From CAZSSH01 sp964609825 (GTDB taxonomy: Bacteria > Verrucomicrobiota > Lentisphaeria > Victivallales > Victivallaceae): a DNA stretch of 64,000 bases. Shown in pieces: positions 24,758-32,806 of the stretch. The stretch is taken from NCBI GenBank assembly GCA_964609825.1, contig CAZSSH010000004.1, positions 372,001 through 436,000 of the forward strand, in the 5' to 3' direction. Numbering within the stretch: position 1 is the first letter of the stretch; each line of letters opens with the position of its first letter. The position numbers and the translations under genes were made by a program. The notes below the pieces were generated by a model. The model saw nothing but the letters and a program-made list of their open reading frames with translations, made no database searches and was not told where the DNA came from.

Positions 24758-26638
24758 CTATTGCCGGTCGGGGTCAAGGTAATACTGGCGGTACCCAAAG
24801 GTATTGCTGTCCCCGGCTTTTTTGAGTTTTTCGTCAATTGCCTTGATTTGATCGCGATCGGCTTGGGCGAGGACTTCGCCGGGGCGCACCGGCACGACTT
24901 CGGCCACCACCAGCAATTGCGAGCGCTTGGTCGATTCGGTCTCGGTGGAGAAAAGCCAGCCGAGGCCGGGGATGTCTTTTAAGAGCGGGATGCCGTTGGA
25001 AACGCTGACCACGTCGCGCTTCTCCAAGCCGCCGATCACGAGCTTGGTTCCCTGATTGGAGATCATAAAGTTGGACTCGACATTGGTCCCCAATTGGATG
25101 CGCGCCTCGCCGTTGGACTTGTAGCCGATCAAAGAGCTGTTGGAGACACTCAGGTCGACCATCGTCGCTTTTTCGGAGATGGACGGAGTGAGCGTCATCC
25201 GGAAACCGAACTCATTGGAGGCGGTGAGGTTGATCTTGTTGCCCTTCAAAGCGGCGATGTTGTTGTTGGTATAATCAACCGGGGTCATCGTCCAGGTGTA
25301 AGTCCCGATGGCGTCGTCGGCAAGGGCAGTGTAGCTGTTGACCTCGGCGTAGCTCGCTTTGACCGAGTTGCCGACGTTTTGACCGTTGACCGTAAAGGTG
25401 CCGTTTTGCACGGTGAGAAAGTATTCGGCCTCGACGCCGACGGCAGTTTTGAGGATGGTCACGGTGGCGGTGGCGCCGCCAACCGCGTCAGAGCCGGTAA
25501 CGCGGATCGCTTTGCCGGAGGAGGTGAGGGCGTTAAGCACATAAACTTCCTCGCTGGTCCAACCGGCGACCGGGGTTTTGCCCTGCGGGGGATCGGCGAC
25601 AAAGGTGGATTCAGGCAGATAAAGGTATCCTTCCGTGTATTCCCCGGCGTCGATCGGCTCGGCGGTTGCCAAAAAGACCTGGCTGGTACGCTCGATCGCC
25701 GCCGGAGTGTGGTTGCGGGCGGTGAGTTCACTTTTGTGCAATACTTTGGCCTTGCCTTTGCTGGTCAAAAAGTCGATGTATTTGGTATTCCACTTGGGGT
25801 TGAAATTGTAATATTTGGTGTCCGACCAGCCAGTGCCGTTGGTCAGCGTCGAGCCGTCGGGGGCGTAATTTTGCATAAAACGGGCGCCGCCGTTAAAGAG
25901 GTCGATGCCGTCGTTGTTTTTCCACGCCTGAAAGTCGATGCCGAGCTTGGTGTCATTTTCGGCATAGATCTCGTACACGGTGATTTTGGCGCGGATTTCG
26001 GGGTAGGGGATATCGTAATTTTTGAGCGCTTCGCCGATGTTTTTGCGCGAAAACTGGGTGGTTTTGAAAAACATCAAATTGAGCTCCCCGTCGCACTTGA
26101 TCCGGTCGGAGCCGCCGATGTTTTCGGTCACGTCCTCCGAGACATCGGCCCCGGCGGCGTGTACCATCGATTTGAGCTCAAGCGCCGAGCGGTAACGCGG
26201 ACTGTAAAGGTACATCGGTTGTCCCGTCACTGATATTACTTTGGGCTTGTCGAGTTCGGCGACGATGCTGTCGATGCCTTGACCGTTGGTGCTGTCCTCA
26301 AAGCGGTAATCCTCAGCCGACACCATCAAAATCCCGGTGCCGTCGTTGTACTTGATCGCCTGAATCCCGGTGTCGGAGCTGTCTACCATCCGCGATTGCA
26401 CCATCTGGCGCAAATACCCGCGGATTTCGTAGGGGTCGGCGTTTTGCAAAACATAGGTTTTGGTTACCACATCCGGGTCGACGTTGTCGCGGACAAAATG
26501 GATGACCTGTGTCTCTTTGTCCACCTGGACATTGAGTTTGGCCTCGACTTGCGTATCGCGGTAGGGGGCGCTGGCGTCACCGGCAAAGACGGAGCCGGCG
26601 CAAAAGACGGCAGCGGCCGCCAAAGAAAAATGTTTCAT
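24758..26638 (-). CDS. Secretin-like outer-membrane protein 1
   Basis: This 626-residue protein has signal peptide MKHFSLAAAAVFCAGSVFA. Residues about 30-240 contain N-type periplasmic modules (TKTYVLQNADPYEIRGYLRQ, VDSIVAEL-like segment). The C-terminal region from about 470 has the secretin barrel signature: FRMTLTPSISEKATMVDLSV, TKLVIGGLEKRDVV, and GIPLLKDIPGLGWLFS followed by LLVVAEVVPVRP. Secretins form gated outer-membrane rings for type II secretion and type IV pili. A Thr/Gly-rich insertion of about 170 residues (about 290-460) is unusual. It is a paralogue of the next gene upstream (shared YEI/YEV-LGIDFxAWKN block). No other GspC-M genes are nearby. Confidence 0.82.
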   Translation of the reverse strand: MKHFSLAAAAVFCAGSVFAGDASAPYRDTQVEAKLNVQVDKETQVIHFVRDNVDPDVVTKTYVLQNADPYEIRGYLRQMVQSRMVDSSDTGIQAIKYNDGTGILMVSAEDYRFEDSTNGQGIDSIVAELDKPKVISVTGQPMYLYSPRYRSALELKSMVHAAGADVSEDVTENIGGSDRIKCDGELNLMFFKTTQFSRKNIGEALKNYDIPYPEIRAKITVYEIYAENDTKLGIDFQAWKNNDGIDLFNGGARFMQNYAPDGSTLTNGTGWSDTKYYNFNPKWNTKYIDFLTSKGKAKVLHKSELTARNHTPAAIERTSQVFLATAEPIDAGEYTEGYLYLPESTFVADPPQGKTPVAGWTSEEVYVLNALTSSGKAIRVTGSDAVGGATATVTILKTAVGVEAEYFLTVQNGTFTVNGQNVGNSVKASYAEVNSYTALADDAIGTYTWTMTPVDYTNNNIAALKGNKINLTASNEFGFRMTLTPSISEKATMVDLSVSNSSLIGYKSNGEARIQLGTNVESNFMISNQGTKLVIGGLEKRDVVSVSNGIPLLKDIPGLGWLFSTETESTKRSQLLVVAEVVPVRPGEVLAQADRDQIKAIDEKLKKAGDSNTFGYRQYYLDPDRQ

Positions 26639-26667
26639 GATATTTTATTTCCTTTACAATTGCTGAT

Positions 26668-28092
26668 TTATTTTTTTGCCAACTCGTCAAATTCGCTCAT
26701 CATTCCGGTTTGGATGTCCTCGTTGATGCAGACGGGGACGGCGCGGGCGGTGACAAAATAACTGGTGGTCTCGGCATTATTGGTGGTAGTGCCGAAAATA
26801 TATTTGAGGACCGGCAATTCGCAGAGAAACGGCACTCCGATGGTTTGCTCGACTTGGCTGGTATTTTGCCAGCTTGTAAGCAGTTTCTCCTCTTCAAAAT
26901 CCAAGGTGACGTACGCGGCGGTGTTGGTGTTTTCGGAGATTTCGCCTCCTTGACTGTTGCGCTCGACGACATTGGCGCCGGTGAGCGTGTAGCCAAAGTT
27001 GACCACGCCTTTTTTGTCGGCGGTGATCACCGCTTCGCTGATGGCGGCCTCCAGCGAGGCATTACCGCCGACCGCGACGCTGGTGCGCTGATCCTCGTCC
27101 TTGAGAATGTTTTGGTACTCGGGCGAAAAGGAGACCTTAAAAACTTTATCCGGCGTGTTGGAGACGGTTAAGCTTGCGGTGCTGTTGATCGTCGCTTTGC
27201 CGTTTTGCTGCAACAAACGCACAAAACTCAGGTCAAACGCCGGAGCGGTGTACATCCCGCCGACGCCGTAAGAAAAGTTGCCAAAGAGATCAATCCCGGT
27301 TTGGGTGAGCTCGTTAAACATCGACTCGGCGACATTCATCCCTGCCGCCTGATAACCGGCCTCAAAGAGGTTTAACCCGGGCCCGTTTTTCCATGCCAGG
27401 TAATCGATGCCGACGTCAGTGAGATCGCTGTCGCGCACTTCGTAAATTTTTAACTCGATCCGGGTCTGCGGGATTTCCTTATCAAGCCACTCCAGTTTTT
27501 GTTTGATGTCCGCCACGCGGTAAGGGGTGTCTTTAAAGTAAAACATGTTGGTCTTGCGGTCGAGCCGGACACGGCTGTCCAACACCGAGCTGGCCACCTG
27601 ACCGCCGACGATGATGCGCTTCATCGAGGACGCGGCGCGAAATTGCGGCTTGTAAGTGCCGTAGGCAATCCCGGTCCCGGCGATGTTGGTGCCGAATTCA
27701 TTCATCGCGCCGGGCCGGTCGAGCGCCGTGATCATTTCATCAATGTAGGGCATCATATCCTGAGGCGTGGTGACAATCAGCAACTGCCGATCATTGGCCT
27801 GATCCTCGAGGCGGCCCACGGTTGACACGGGGTCAAAGCGGATGACCGCGCTTTTGACAAAAGGGGCCAGGTCGGCGGCTTTGGTGTGCTTGAGCTCGTA
27901 AAATTTGCTTACCATATTGTTTTGGGCGTCGTCCTGCATAAAGGTGATTTTTTGCACCTTTTCGCCTGCTTCTTTGATTTCGGCGGGAGTAAACGGCTCG
28001 ACGGCGGTGGCGGGTATTTCCTCCGCCATACCGGGAAGGATGCTGCTGGCCGCGACGACGGCAAACAGACTTTTAAAAATTTCTCGTTTCAT
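26668..28092 (-). CDS. Secretin-like outer-membrane protein 2
   Basis: This 474-residue protein starts at ATG 28092 (AAGGA upstream), giving signal peptide MKREIFKSLFAVVAASSILP. N-type modules (SKFYELKHTKAADLAPFVKS, QLLIVTTPQDMMPYIDEMI) resemble secretin N-domains. The C-terminal segment VPFLCELPVLKYIFG aligns with the secretin PLLxDIPxLGxLF motif but is less canonical, and the last strands end TSYFVTARAVPV. It shares GIDYLAWKNGPGLNLF with the downstream protein, so the two are duplicated. It may form a mixed or accessory ring, or be a secretin relative with another envelope function. Spacers of about 30 bp to both neighbours indicate an operon. Confidence 0.72.
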   Translation of the reverse strand: MKREIFKSLFAVVAASSILPGMAEEIPATAVEPFTPAEIKEAGEKVQKITFMQDDAQNNMVSKFYELKHTKAADLAPFVKSAVIRFDPVSTVGRLEDQANDRQLLIVTTPQDMMPYIDEMITALDRPGAMNEFGTNIAGTGIAYGTYKPQFRAASSMKRIIVGGQVASSVLDSRVRLDRKTNMFYFKDTPYRVADIKQKLEWLDKEIPQTRIELKIYEVRDSDLTDVGIDYLAWKNGPGLNLFEAGYQAAGMNVAESMFNELTQTGIDLFGNFSYGVGGMYTAPAFDLSFVRLLQQNGKATINSTASLTVSNTPDKVFKVSFSPEYQNILKDEDQRTSVAVGGNASLEAAISEAVITADKKGVVNFGYTLTGANVVERNSQGGEISENTNTAAYVTLDFEEEKLLTSWQNTSQVEQTIGVPFLCELPVLKYIFGTTTNNAETTSYFVTARAVPVCINEDIQTGMMSEFDELAKK

Positions 28093-28123
28093 TGGGTTTC
28101 CTTGCATTATCTTGTATTTTTGT

Positions 28124-28582
28124 TTAAAAAAGGGTTTCAAATTTATAGCCGATTACGGCTGCTTTGCCGTTGATGGCGGCAGTAGACACATAAAAAACGC
28201 GGTCAATCAAACTTGTGTTGTGTTTGACGCGGCGTTCCACAGTGACTTTCCAAAGCTCGGTGCGGTAAATGCCGCCACGCTCCAGGGTGTCGAGGTGCTT
28301 AAAACTGACGATTTGATCATTTTTTTGATCGAGATCGGCGCAGAGTTTGCGAAAGGCGGCTTCAGGGGTCGATTGCCGCAAATCAGGAGCAAAATTTTGG
28401 CTGAAGTGGCCGTAATTTTGCGCTTGCAATCCTTGCAGCATGGCGTTGCCGAGGAGTGGAGAGCCGGTTTGCTCTGCGGTTGGTTGTGCGGTGTCGGCTG
28501 ACTTGTCGCCAGTCATTTGGGCGCATCCGGCTGCTGTAAGTGCGAGTGCGATTATCAGCAGTGCTGTCATCCAATGTTTCAT
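28124..28582 (-). CDS. Small lipoprotein
   Basis: This 152-residue protein has a type II signal peptide, MKHWMTALLIIALALTAAGC, with lipobox LTAAGC (Cys20). The mature part has a Thr/Gln/Ala-rich linker followed by a compact alpha+beta domain of about 100 residues (LQAQNYGHFSQNFAPDLRQS, LWKVTVERRVKHNTSLIDRV) with an NTF2/DUF3887-like look; the family is not certain. It is the first gene before the two secretin genes, so by position it may act as a secretin pilotin or assembly factor. GGAG precedes the ATG. Confidence 0.75.
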   Translation of the reverse strand: MKHWMTALLIIALALTAAGCAQMTGDKSADTAQPTAEQTGSPLLGNAMLQGLQAQNYGHFSQNFAPDLRQSTPEAAFRKLCADLDQKNDQIVSFKHLDTLERGGIYRTELWKVTVERRVKHNTSLIDRVFYVSTAAINGKAAVIGYKFETLF

Positions 28583-28610
28583 ATCTTGTCTCCGGGTTGT
28601 TTGATTTATA

Positions 28611-28626
28611 ATTAGATGCGTCTAAT
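28611..28626. promoter_or_regulatory. Palindromic box 1, ATTAGATGCGTCTAAT
   Basis: ATTAGA-N4-TCTAAT, 29 bp before the lipoprotein start. It is identical to box 2 and has the same ATTAG/CTAAT arms as box 3. DtxR/IdeR-family metal regulators recognise TTAG...CTAA palindromes of this kind, and feoAB lies in the same gene run. Confidence 0.55.
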
Positions 28627-28673
28627 TTGCAGAGCAAAAAAAGAGACCTGAGTCGCGTTTCTTATGGCTGCTG

Positions 28674-28689
28674 ATTAGATGCGTCTAAT
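28674..28689. promoter_or_regulatory. Palindromic box 2, ATTAGATGCGTCTAAT
   Basis: An exact repeat of box 1, with 63 bp (six helical turns) between corresponding bases. Confidence 0.55.
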
Positions 28690-28701
28690 TTGATTGTTCT
28701 T

Positions 28702-28733
28702 AAAAAAGCACGTCCTTGTTGAAAAACGTGCTT
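28702..28733 (-). terminator. Intrinsic terminator or attenuator in the lipoprotein-secretin leader
   Basis: AAGCACGT/ACGTGCTT is a perfect 8-bp stem with a 12-nt loop followed on the minus strand by T6. No minus-strand gene lies upstream, so a transcript from the 28754-28781 promoter would meet it within about 50 nt. This suggests attenuation of the downstream operon. Confidence 0.65.
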
Positions 28734-28753
28734 GTTTCGGGATTACGTCATAT

Positions 28754-28781
28754 AATATAATCCGGGAAAATGATTTTTCAA
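28754..28781 (-). promoter_or_regulatory. Candidate promoter of the lipoprotein-secretin(-feo) operon
   Basis: On the minus strand TTGAAA (28776-28781), a 16-bp spacer and TATATT (28754-28759). Box 3 touches its -35 element. A second start nearer the gene, between boxes 1 and 2, is possible. Confidence 0.5.
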
Positions 28782-28796
28782 TTAGACTAGGCTAAT
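28781..28796. promoter_or_regulatory. Palindromic box 3, ATTAGACTAGGCTAAT
   Basis: ATTAG-N6-CTAAT with central CTAG, a good visual match to DtxR/IdeR-type operators. It lies between the divergent secretin operon and the GntR gene. Confidence 0.55.
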
Positions 28797-28862
28797 TTTT
28801 TTGAAAATTTTTTATCCGGTGATAAAACATCATAAATTAATCGCAAAAAAAGCAAACCGCTA

Positions 28863-28891
28863 TTGACATTGCATGTGGTTTGTGGTATAAT
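28863..28891 (+). promoter_or_regulatory. Consensus sigma-70 promoter of the module B GntR gene
   Basis: TTGACA (28863-28868), 17 bp, TATAAT (28886-28891): perfect in both hexamers. The following repeats of ATTGTAT (about 28896-28918) could be an operator for the encoded regulator. Confidence 0.9.
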
Positions 28892-28935
28892 AAAATTGTA
28901 TTGTATGTTATTGTATGGTTGATGGAGAAAAGCAA

Positions 28936-29991
28936 ATGCACACTGACGAGTCAAAACCGATTTATCTCAAAATCCGCGAGGATTTACTGCGCGATCTGGA
29001 GGTTAATTGCAATAAAAAACTGCCCTCCGAGTTGGAGCTGTGCCGTCGTTATCAGGTTTGCCGCACCACGGTGCACAAAGCCTTGGAGTATTTTTTGGAA
29101 AATGACATGATCGTCCGCCGGGCGGGCAAGGGGAGTTTCTTCCGCGATGAGGTGCTCCGGCGGAGCACCGCCGTCAAGCGGGTCTGGGGGGTCATCCGCC
29201 AGGACTGGGAGACTTGGGACACTGATTACTACTTTTGCAGCGTGATTCAGGGACTGATGAGCGCTTTGGGGCCGGAGTGTCAATTAAGCTTGGAGCAATA
29301 CTCCGAGTCATTGCTGTACAAACTCTTGAGCGATCCCGAAGCCGCCAGTATTTGGATTTCACCCGAAGCAACTGAAATCGCCGCCATGAAGCAATTGGCC
29401 GCCGCCGAGCGGCTGGCAGTGGCGGTCAACCGTCAGGTTGCTTACCCGGGCATCCGCACGGTATCGATCAATCATACTGTCGCGGGCAAAATTGCCGTCC
29501 GCGAGCTGGCCGCCGCCGGCCACCGCCGGGTTTGCGCCGTGTATTTGGAGTCCGAGCAGGCCTTTTACGGAAAGATGCGCGAGGGGATGGCTGCCGCCGT
29601 ACAAGCTGAGTCTCTTCCGCTCTCGCTGGAAGAGGCGATGGTGCCGCAAGCTGACTGGCATCAGGGGGCGGTTGCACTGTTTGACCGGTTGCTGGCAAAG
29701 GGCGAGAGCGTATTTTTGATCCACACCACCAGCTTGGTGCCGCTGTTTTTGGCCGAATTGGAGCGTTGCGGCCGCCGGTTGGGGCGCGATGTCTTTTTGC
29801 TGGTCTACGGCGACAGTTTTAACTTTGAGCGCGATCAGGTGAGCTCTTTGCGCCAGCCGGGCATGAAATTGGGGATTATCGCCGGCAAGGTCGCCCGCCG
29901 CGAGGAGAGCGCTAATGAGTATTTGCTTGATGACCTTGAGGTCGTGCGGCGCGGTTCTTTATACCCGCAAAATCAGTTGTTAAGTCAATAG
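28936..29991 (+). CDS. GntR-family regulator with sugar-type sensor domain (module B)
   Basis: This 351-residue protein starts at ATG 28936, where GGAG is correctly spaced. The N-terminal winged helix (about 5-75) reads PIYLKIREDLLRD ... KLPSELELCRRYQVCRTTVH and IVRRAGKGSFF, the GntR signature. The C-terminal part (about 85-345) has the two-lobed periplasmic-binding-protein-like pattern of LacI sensors (VSINHTVAGKIAVRELAAAG, HRRVCAVYLES), as in the AraR type. It should bind a sugar ligand and control the pseudopilin-GH51 operon that starts 26 bp downstream. It lacks the FCD and UTRA folds. Confidence 0.92.
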   Translation: MHTDESKPIYLKIREDLLRDLEVNCNKKLPSELELCRRYQVCRTTVHKALEYFLENDMIVRRAGKGSFFRDEVLRRSTAVKRVWGVIRQDWETWDTDYYFCSVIQGLMSALGPECQLSLEQYSESLLYKLLSDPEAASIWISPEATEIAAMKQLAAAERLAVAVNRQVAYPGIRTVSINHTVAGKIAVRELAAAGHRRVCAVYLESEQAFYGKMREGMAAAVQAESLPLSLEEAMVPQADWHQGAVALFDRLLAKGESVFLIHTTSLVPLFLAELERCGRRLGRDVFLLVYGDSFNFERDQVSSLRQPGMKLGIIAGKVARREESANEYLLDDLEVVRRGSLYPQNQLLSQ

Positions 29992-30017
29992 CTTCCATAA
30001 AGAAAGGGGAAATTTTT

Positions 30018-30689
30018 ATGAAACAGGCCGCCAAATTATTTACATTGATCGAGTTACTGGTAGTTATTGCGATCATCGCCATCCTTGCATCCATGCTCTT
30101 GCCGTCGCTCAACAAGGCGCGCGACCGGGCATCCGAGATCAGCTGCCTTTCAAGTTTAAAGCAATTGATGCAATATGAGCAAATGTACGCCGACGACAAC
30201 AAAGGCCGGGTGCAAACCTATGTCTGGTACACGCAACCGGGATTTTTAAAAAATTTTGGCACTACCGATGCCTCCAAAATTCCCAAAGGGTTGTATTGCG
30301 CCCGCTCCAAGGCGGTGTTGACCGCAAGCCCCGATTTGGGCAAAAGTTACGGGATCAACGCCGACGGCTTCCGCAGCAATGCCGCCTACGGCTTTGACGG
30401 CTCGCGCACGGCGGTGGCCGCCGACAATTATTATATGACGCAAAAAGTCAAGGCTCCTTCGCGACGCTTTTTGTTGGCCGACGGCGATGACTGGTGGTTT
30501 GCCTACAGCCGCACACTGCAAACGTGGCTCACCAAGACGCCGGACAGTATGAATCCCGCTTATCGTCACGGCAACTACGGACTCAACGCCGCCTTTTGGG
30601 ACGGGCACTCCGAGCGGCGCGATTACCGCAATTTTCAATACGATCTCTCGGCCGAAAACAAAGCCTTGTGGTCGACTTACAGTAAATAA
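30018..30689 (+). CDS. Type II/IV pseudopilin (module B)
   Basis: This 223-residue protein has leader MKQAAKL then FTLIELLVVIAIIAIL and ASMLLPSLNKAR. There is no Gly directly before the helix; the leader is short and basic. The globular domain has a Cys (GLYCARSKAVL) and an RHGNYGLNAAFWDGH tail, in which the H-to-DG spacing is ten residues rather than nine. An aromatic cluster (ADGDDWWFAYSRT) lies in the middle. It is located between the GntR gene and the GH51 gene in one operon, with AAAGG before the ATG. Confidence 0.92.
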   Translation: MKQAAKLFTLIELLVVIAIIAILASMLLPSLNKARDRASEISCLSSLKQLMQYEQMYADDNKGRVQTYVWYTQPGFLKNFGTTDASKIPKGLYCARSKAVLTASPDLGKSYGINADGFRSNAAYGFDGSRTAVAADNYYMTQKVKAPSRRFLLADGDDWWFAYSRTLQTWLTKTPDSMNPAYRHGNYGLNAAFWDGHSERRDYRNFQYDLSAENKALWSTYSK

Positions 30690-30706
30690 TCAGAGGAAAG
30701 AGTATC

Positions 30707-32806
30707 ATGCGTTATCTTTTGGCGGCAGTGGCCGCATGTTGGTTTGCTCCCGCGCTTTTTGCCGGGGAGGTTACGGTCACGGTCGATGCCGGTCACGTGA
30801 AAGGGCCGGTCCGCGAGCTCGTTTTCGGCCATAACTTTGAGGCGGGCGACAGCCGCGGGCTTTTCAGCTTGCCAGCCACGGCTCCGGAGCCGCGCAGTTT
30901 TGAGGTAGCCTACGCTCAGGGGTACTGGGACCCCGTTAACCACCGCCCGGCGGTTGGCGTGGTCGAGGCCATCAAACAGTTTCCGTTTGGCGCGTTGCGC
31001 TACCCCGGCGGCTGCCTCGCCCACAATTTCCGGTGGAAGGAAACCGTAGGCCCGCTCGCCGAGCGCGGCAGCGGCAACTGGTCCTTTGGCCTGGATGAGT
31101 ATTTGCAGCTTTGCGCCGCTTTAAAGTGCGAACCGCAAATCATTGTCACCGATTACGGTTTGGATGCGAGTCTTATCCCGCAGGACGCCGCCGATTTGGT
31201 CGAGTATCTCAACTTACCCGCCGAGCCCAAGTACCCGTGGGCGATGAAGCGCGCGGCCAACGGGCACAAAGAGCCCTACGGCGTCAAATATTTTGAAATC
31301 GGCAACGAGAGCAGCCACGGCAACCACGCCAACAAGCCGTTTCGTCGCTACACTCCTGAGGAGTACGCCAACTATTTTAACGCCACCGTCAAAGCGATGA
31401 AAGCCATTGACCCGTCGGTCAAAACCGGCTATGTATTGGACGGCCCCGAGACCGGTTGGGACAAATATGTCGTCAAGCATTGCTCTGCTTTGGCCGACTT
31501 TGCGATTGTCCACAGTTATTACCCGCGGGTGGATGCGATGACGCCCGAGGTTGCTTTTTCGGCCGCGATGTCCGGCGGCCCGCAGTTTGACCACCTTTTA
31601 GGCGCTTACCGTCAGGAAATCCGCGAGGGTGGCGGGCGTGATTTGCCGATTGGATTGACGGAGTTTAACATCAACTCAATTTCCGGCAAACCCGATGCGA
31701 TGCGCTTCAGTTTTTTGGCCGGGATGCAAAATGCCGAAACCTGGTGCAAGCTCACCGACCCGGCGCAAAATATTTTGATGGCCAACTACTGGTTTCTCCT
31801 TAATGCGATGTACGGTGTGGTGGTGACCATCCCCGACAGCGCGGCGATTGCCAAGGATTACGACGGCAAAGTGGTGTCTTACAAGGCGGCGGCCCGCTTT
31901 TTTATGACCTTAAAAAATTACACCGGAAGCCAAGTAGTGGGGTGTCAGGTCTCCGGAGCTCCCCGGTTTGAAGCCGCATCCGCGCCCGGTATTTTGGCCT
32001 CGCGCGGCAACAAGCTTGACATGGGCGGCGACGCGAGGGCGGCGATGGTGGACCAATATGATTTTTCGCGCTTTGACGCCTTTCGCGATCATCTCAAAAT
32101 CGCGGGCGGCAATGAAACCAAAACCTTGACGGTTGAGATCAAAAATTTTGACAAAGAGGCCTACCCGGTCTTTGCCTTTGTCCGCCGCCCGTCCGCGATT
32201 GCGCCCGGCAAGGCTTGGACGGCGGAGGTATCGTTTGAAGCGAGATTCATTCCCGACGCCGGCAATGCCGGGACGGGCACCCTCGGCTTGGGGCTGATGG
32301 ACGCCCGGGGCTGGGACGCGACGCGCTGTGCCGCCGCGGCCTACGGGATCAACAAGTCGCCCGAATGGACCAAATTCAGCCAATCGCTGCAACTGTTGGA
32401 CGACTCCGAGCGGATGGCGCTGCTGCTCCGTTTTCAGCACCCCAACGGCAAATTGTCGGGCAAACTGGAGATTCGCGATCTTAACGTCACTGCCAAAACG
32501 GCGGGGCAGTTCCCGGCCTATCCCGGCGTGACCGCCTACGCCACCAAATCGGCCGACGGCAAAAAGCTTTATGTGATCGCCTTTAACCGCAGTTATGGTG
32601 AAACCATCCCGGTCAACTTCAAACTTCGGGATTTCAAGGCGGCAAACGTCAACATCGCCGAGCTGTATCAGGACAATGTGGCGACGGTCAAAGATTTTGC
32701 CGCCGTTAGCAAACAACAGAAAGTCGCGGGCGACGCCTTCAGTTATCCCCTCTTGCCCCACTCGATGACCGCCTTTATGTTTGAGTCAAGTGACCGGCAA
32801 TTTTAA
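30707..32806 (+). CDS. Secreted GH51-like alpha-L-arabinofuranosidase
   Basis: This 699-residue protein has signal peptide MRYLLAAVAACWFAPALFAG. The TIM barrel carries acid/base E201 in VKYFEIGNESSHG and nucleophile E319 in LPIGLTEFNIN, with FGALRYPGGCLAHNFRWK near residue 95 as in GH51. A CBM4-like sandwich follows at about residues 430-600, and the C-terminus (about 605-690) has a GH51-type beta domain. Expected role: release of terminal L-arabinofuranose from arabinan or arabinoxylan. It is the last gene of module B, 17 bp after the pseudopilin, and converges end-to-end with module C. Confidence 0.85.
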   Translation: MRYLLAAVAACWFAPALFAGEVTVTVDAGHVKGPVRELVFGHNFEAGDSRGLFSLPATAPEPRSFEVAYAQGYWDPVNHRPAVGVVEAIKQFPFGALRYPGGCLAHNFRWKETVGPLAERGSGNWSFGLDEYLQLCAALKCEPQIIVTDYGLDASLIPQDAADLVEYLNLPAEPKYPWAMKRAANGHKEPYGVKYFEIGNESSHGNHANKPFRRYTPEEYANYFNATVKAMKAIDPSVKTGYVLDGPETGWDKYVVKHCSALADFAIVHSYYPRVDAMTPEVAFSAAMSGGPQFDHLLGAYRQEIREGGGRDLPIGLTEFNINSISGKPDAMRFSFLAGMQNAETWCKLTDPAQNILMANYWFLLNAMYGVVVTIPDSAAIAKDYDGKVVSYKAAARFFMTLKNYTGSQVVGCQVSGAPRFEAASAPGILASRGNKLDMGGDARAAMVDQYDFSRFDAFRDHLKIAGGNETKTLTVEIKNFDKEAYPVFAFVRRPSAIAPGKAWTAEVSFEARFIPDAGNAGTGTLGLGLMDARGWDATRCAAAAYGINKSPEWTKFSQSLQLLDDSERMALLLRFQHPNGKLSGKLEIRDLNVTAKTAGQFPAYPGVTAYATKSADGKKLYVIAFNRSYGETIPVNFKLRDFKAANVNIAELYQDNVATVKDFAAVSKQQKVAGDAFSYPLLPHSMTAFMFESSDRQF

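Noticed and set aside
25094..26233. A 379-residue open frame antisense to the first secretin gene
   Set aside because: Gly/Val/Asp-rich mirror of the coding strand without domain features; the secretin frame has signal peptide and family motifs.
28611..28796. The repeated 16-mers as a CRISPR-like array
   Set aside because: Only three short, palindromic copies with unequal spacing and no adjacent cas genes; an operator explains them better.
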